Below, in pieces: positions 5,406-6,814 of a stretch of DNA of 6,814 nt (position 1 is its first letter; every line of letters begins with the position of its first letter). The stretch comes from an uncultured Lachnospiraceae bacterium (GTDB lineage Bacteria; Bacillota; Clostridia; Lachnospirales; Lachnospiraceae). Where the stretch lies: positions 1-6,814 of the forward strand of contig CANPZR010000133.1 of assembly GCA_947589175.1 (NCBI GenBank), in the 5' to 3' direction. The notes below the pieces were generated by a model. That model was not told where the DNA came from and did not search any database. It worked only from the letters and a program-made list of their open reading frames with translations. Position numbers and translations under genes: made by a program.

Positions 5406-5762
5406 ATGCTGGAGAATGTCCTTCAACTGCTTGCCGTACTGATTATCTTTATCCTGGTTCTGGTCGCTACTTACTATGCGACCAAGTGGGTCGCGAAGAA
5501 AAGCGGCATGCAGGGACAGTCCCGCAATATCCGGGTGATCGAGACCTTTAAGATCGCCCCTAATAAGTATATCCAGATCATCCAGCTGGGGAGCAGGTAT
5601 TATTCGATTGGCGTGACCGCGAACAATATTACCTTTCTCGCGGAGCTGGATGAGGATCAGCTGGATTTGAGCGCTGGAGACAGAATCGGACCGCAGGTAT
5701 CCTTTAAGGAGATGTTGGGACGATTTACCAGAGCAGACAAGCCCGGCGGAAAAGAAAAATAG
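5406..5762 (+). CDS. fliO: Flagellar export gate assembly protein FliO
   Basis: The 118-aa product has an N-terminal membrane helix at about 5-26 (LQLLAVLIIFILVLVATYY), then a small cytoplasmic domain with IRVIETFKIAPNKYIQII and YYSIGVTANNITFLAEL, typical of FliO. FliO helps assemble the FliP ring of the flagellar type III export gate and commonly sits just before fliP, as here. The ATG at 5406 begins 2 nt after the cheY stop. Unlike its neighbours it lacks a recognisable SD in the preceding 20 nt, so translation probably depends on ribosomes finishing cheY. FliO is poorly conserved, but topology, length and position agree. Confidence 0.9.
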   Translation: MLENVLQLLAVLIIFILVLVATYYATKWVAKKSGMQGQSRNIRVIETFKIAPNKYIQIIQLGSRYYSIGVTANNITFLAELDEDQLDLSAGDRIGPQVSFKEMLGRFTRADKPGGKEK

Positions 5763-5768
5763 AAAAGG
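5763..5768 (+). promoter_or_regulatory. Ribosome binding site deciding the fliP start
   Basis: AAAAGG lies 9 nt before ATG 5778 but directly abuts an in-frame TTG at 5769. Spacing therefore supports ATG 5778 as the fliP start. Confidence 0.6.
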
Positions 5769-5777
5769 TTGGTATTT

Positions 5778-6638
5778 ATGAAGACACAGAAGAACTTGAG
5801 TCAGAGGTTATTTCGATACAGTTTTCTGCTGGTTCTGATAAGCATATTAACCTTTTTTTGTAGTGCAAAGGTTTATGCGGCCCCGGATTCCAACGCCAAC
5901 GTAGACATGATTGAGGGCAGTACGGACGCCGAGGTGCAGGATCCGGATTCACCGGAGGATTTTGAACTGAATATCACGTCCAATGCGGGGAGCTCCAGTT
6001 TGTCCGCCAACACGAAGATTATCCTTCTGCTGACGGTCTTATCCTTGGCGCCCTTTCTTGTCATTATGGTGACGTCCTTTACCAGGATCATCGTAGTGCT
6101 CCATTTCCTGCGCTCCGCTCTGGGAACCCAGACAACGCCGCCCAACCAGGTTCTGATCGGGCTGGCGCTGTTTTTGACGTTATTTATTATGACGCCGGTC
6201 ATGACCCAGATCAACACGGACTGCATCCAGCCCTTTGACCGGGGGGAGATCACGGAGGAGGAGGCGCTGAACGCCGGGCTCAAGCCCCTTCGGACGTTTA
6301 TGTTCGAGCAGACCAACCGGAAGGATATCCGGCTTTTCTTAGAGATTCAGGACGGGGACGGCGACACGGATGTGACGGTAGACGATGAGGATCAGATTCC
6401 CACCACGGTACTGATCCCCGCTTTTATGATCAGCGAGCTGAGAACGGCGTTTATCATAGGGTTTGTGATTTATCTGCCGTTCATTGTCATAGATATGGTG
6501 GTGGCGTCCACTCTGATGTCCATGGGTATGATGATGCTGCCGCCCACGACGATTTCCATGCCGTTTAAGATTCTCCTGTTCGTGCTGGCGGACGGGTGGA
6601 ACCTGGTAGTGGGACAGTTAGTCAGTACATTTTACTGA
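5778..6638 (+). CDS. fliP: Flagellar type III export gate protein FliP
   Basis: FliP forms the pentameric core of the export gate with FliQ and FliR. The 286-aa precursor carries a signal peptide: basic MKTQKNLSQRLFR, a hydrophobic stretch at about 15-29, and a likely cleavage after VYA at 34. An acidic segment (about 36-70) follows. Membrane helices then carry the family signatures SLAPFLVIMVTSFTRIIVVL with LRSALGTQTTPPNQVL, and later IGFVIYLPFIVIDMVVAS with LPPTTISMPFKI and LADGWNLVVGQL. It is longer than the roughly 245-aa E. coli protein because of the acidic N-terminal segment and an Asp-rich insertion (192-205) in the large extracytoplasmic loop; the insertion resembles a calcium-binding loop. 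ATG 5778 is preferred over TTG 5769 on SD spacing. It lies 15 nt after fliO, and fliQ follows. Confidence 0.96.
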   Translation: MKTQKNLSQRLFRYSFLLVLISILTFFCSAKVYAAPDSNANVDMIEGSTDAEVQDPDSPEDFELNITSNAGSSSLSANTKIILLLTVLSLAPFLVIMVTSFTRIIVVLHFLRSALGTQTTPPNQVLIGLALFLTLFIMTPVMTQINTDCIQPFDRGEITEEEALNAGLKPLRTFMFEQTNRKDIRLFLEIQDGDGDTDVTVDDEDQIPTTVLIPAFMISELRTAFIIGFVIYLPFIVIDMVVASTLMSMGMMMLPPTTISMPFKILLFVLADGWNLVVGQLVSTFY

Positions 6639-6673
6639 TAGAATTTTACGGATAAAAGGAGGCGAGGATCGGG

Positions 6674-6814
6674 ATGACACAAGACGTTGTAATGGATATA
6701 GCGACGGAGATGATATGGACCATCATCCGCTGCGCTGCGCCTCTTTTGCTGGTCTCCCTGATCGTGGGACTGGTGATCAGCATTTTCCAGACGGTCACGT
6801 CCATACAGGAGCAG
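6674..6814 (+). CDS. fliQ: Flagellar export gate protein FliQ (3' partial)
   Basis: The first 47 codons are present before the window ends. The sequence MTQDVVMDIATEMIWTII, then a membrane helix at about 20-38 and ISIFQTVTSIQEQ, matches the start of FliQ, a small two-helix subunit of the export gate that packs around FliP/FliR. The family usually has about 90 aa, so roughly half is visible. The SD AAGGAGG at 6656-6662 is 11 nt from the ATG, longer than usual, while a weaker AGG at 6665-6667 is closer (6 nt). The spacer from the fliP stop is 35 nt. No terminator or promoter is seen in it, so it is most likely co-transcribed with fliP. Confidence 0.93.
   Translation, partial: MTQDVVMDIATEMIWTIIRCAAPLLLVSLIVGLVISIFQTVTSIQEQ

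Noticed and set aside
6639..6673. Possible terminator after fliP
   Set aside because: No stable inverted repeat or T-run; fliQ follows with its own SD.
1..6814. Mobile elements, CRISPR, tRNA or rRNA
   Set aside because: None seen; the window is continuous flagellar operon on one strand with no repeats of that kind.

Overview
The window is a same-strand segment of a flagellar/chemotaxis operon from a Gram-positive, clostridial-type bacterium. A member of the Lachnospiraceae (Roseburia-like) is my best guess. The evidence is a FliY in place of a short FliN, a FlbD/SwrD protein next to motAB, a Bacillus/Clostridium-type CheY inside the operon, purine-rich Shine-Dalgarno (SD) sequences, and the order flgE-flbD-motA-motB-fliL-fliM-fliY-cheY-fliO-fliP-fliQ. 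The genus cannot be fixed from sequence reading alone.

Layout. Bases 1-184 are the 3' end of the hook gene flgE. Bases 185-347 are a GC-rich non-coding spacer that can form several hairpins, one of them a 9-bp stem capped by a GNRA tetraloop. Next come flbD (348-530, unusually AT-rich in its second half, with two promoter-like sequences), motA (start revised to GTG 549), motB (overlapping by 1 nt) and fliL (overlapping by 4 nt). A 114-nt gap (2737-2850) carries an extended -10 promoter candidate and a nested hairpin leader before fliM. fliM, fliY, cheY, fliO and fliP (start revised to ATG 5778) follow with short gaps, and the 5' part of fliQ runs off the right edge.

The genes fall into three working modules. 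FlbD, MotA, MotB and FliL form the stator/torque module. FliM, FliY and CheY form the switch: FliM and FliY share a CheY-P-binding type N-terminal peptide, and FliY keeps both CheC-type phosphatase motifs, so it probably both senses and removes CheY-P. FliO, FliP and FliQ are the start of the flagellar export gate.

This is a conserved system and I see no wholly new machinery. The points most worth checking are the structured flgE-flbD spacer, the fliM leader with its promoter and a CsrA-like site over the SD, the putative promoters inside flbD, and an Asp-rich, EF-hand-like loop inserted in FliP. All promoter and RNA-structure statements come from reading by eye; no folding or database search was run.
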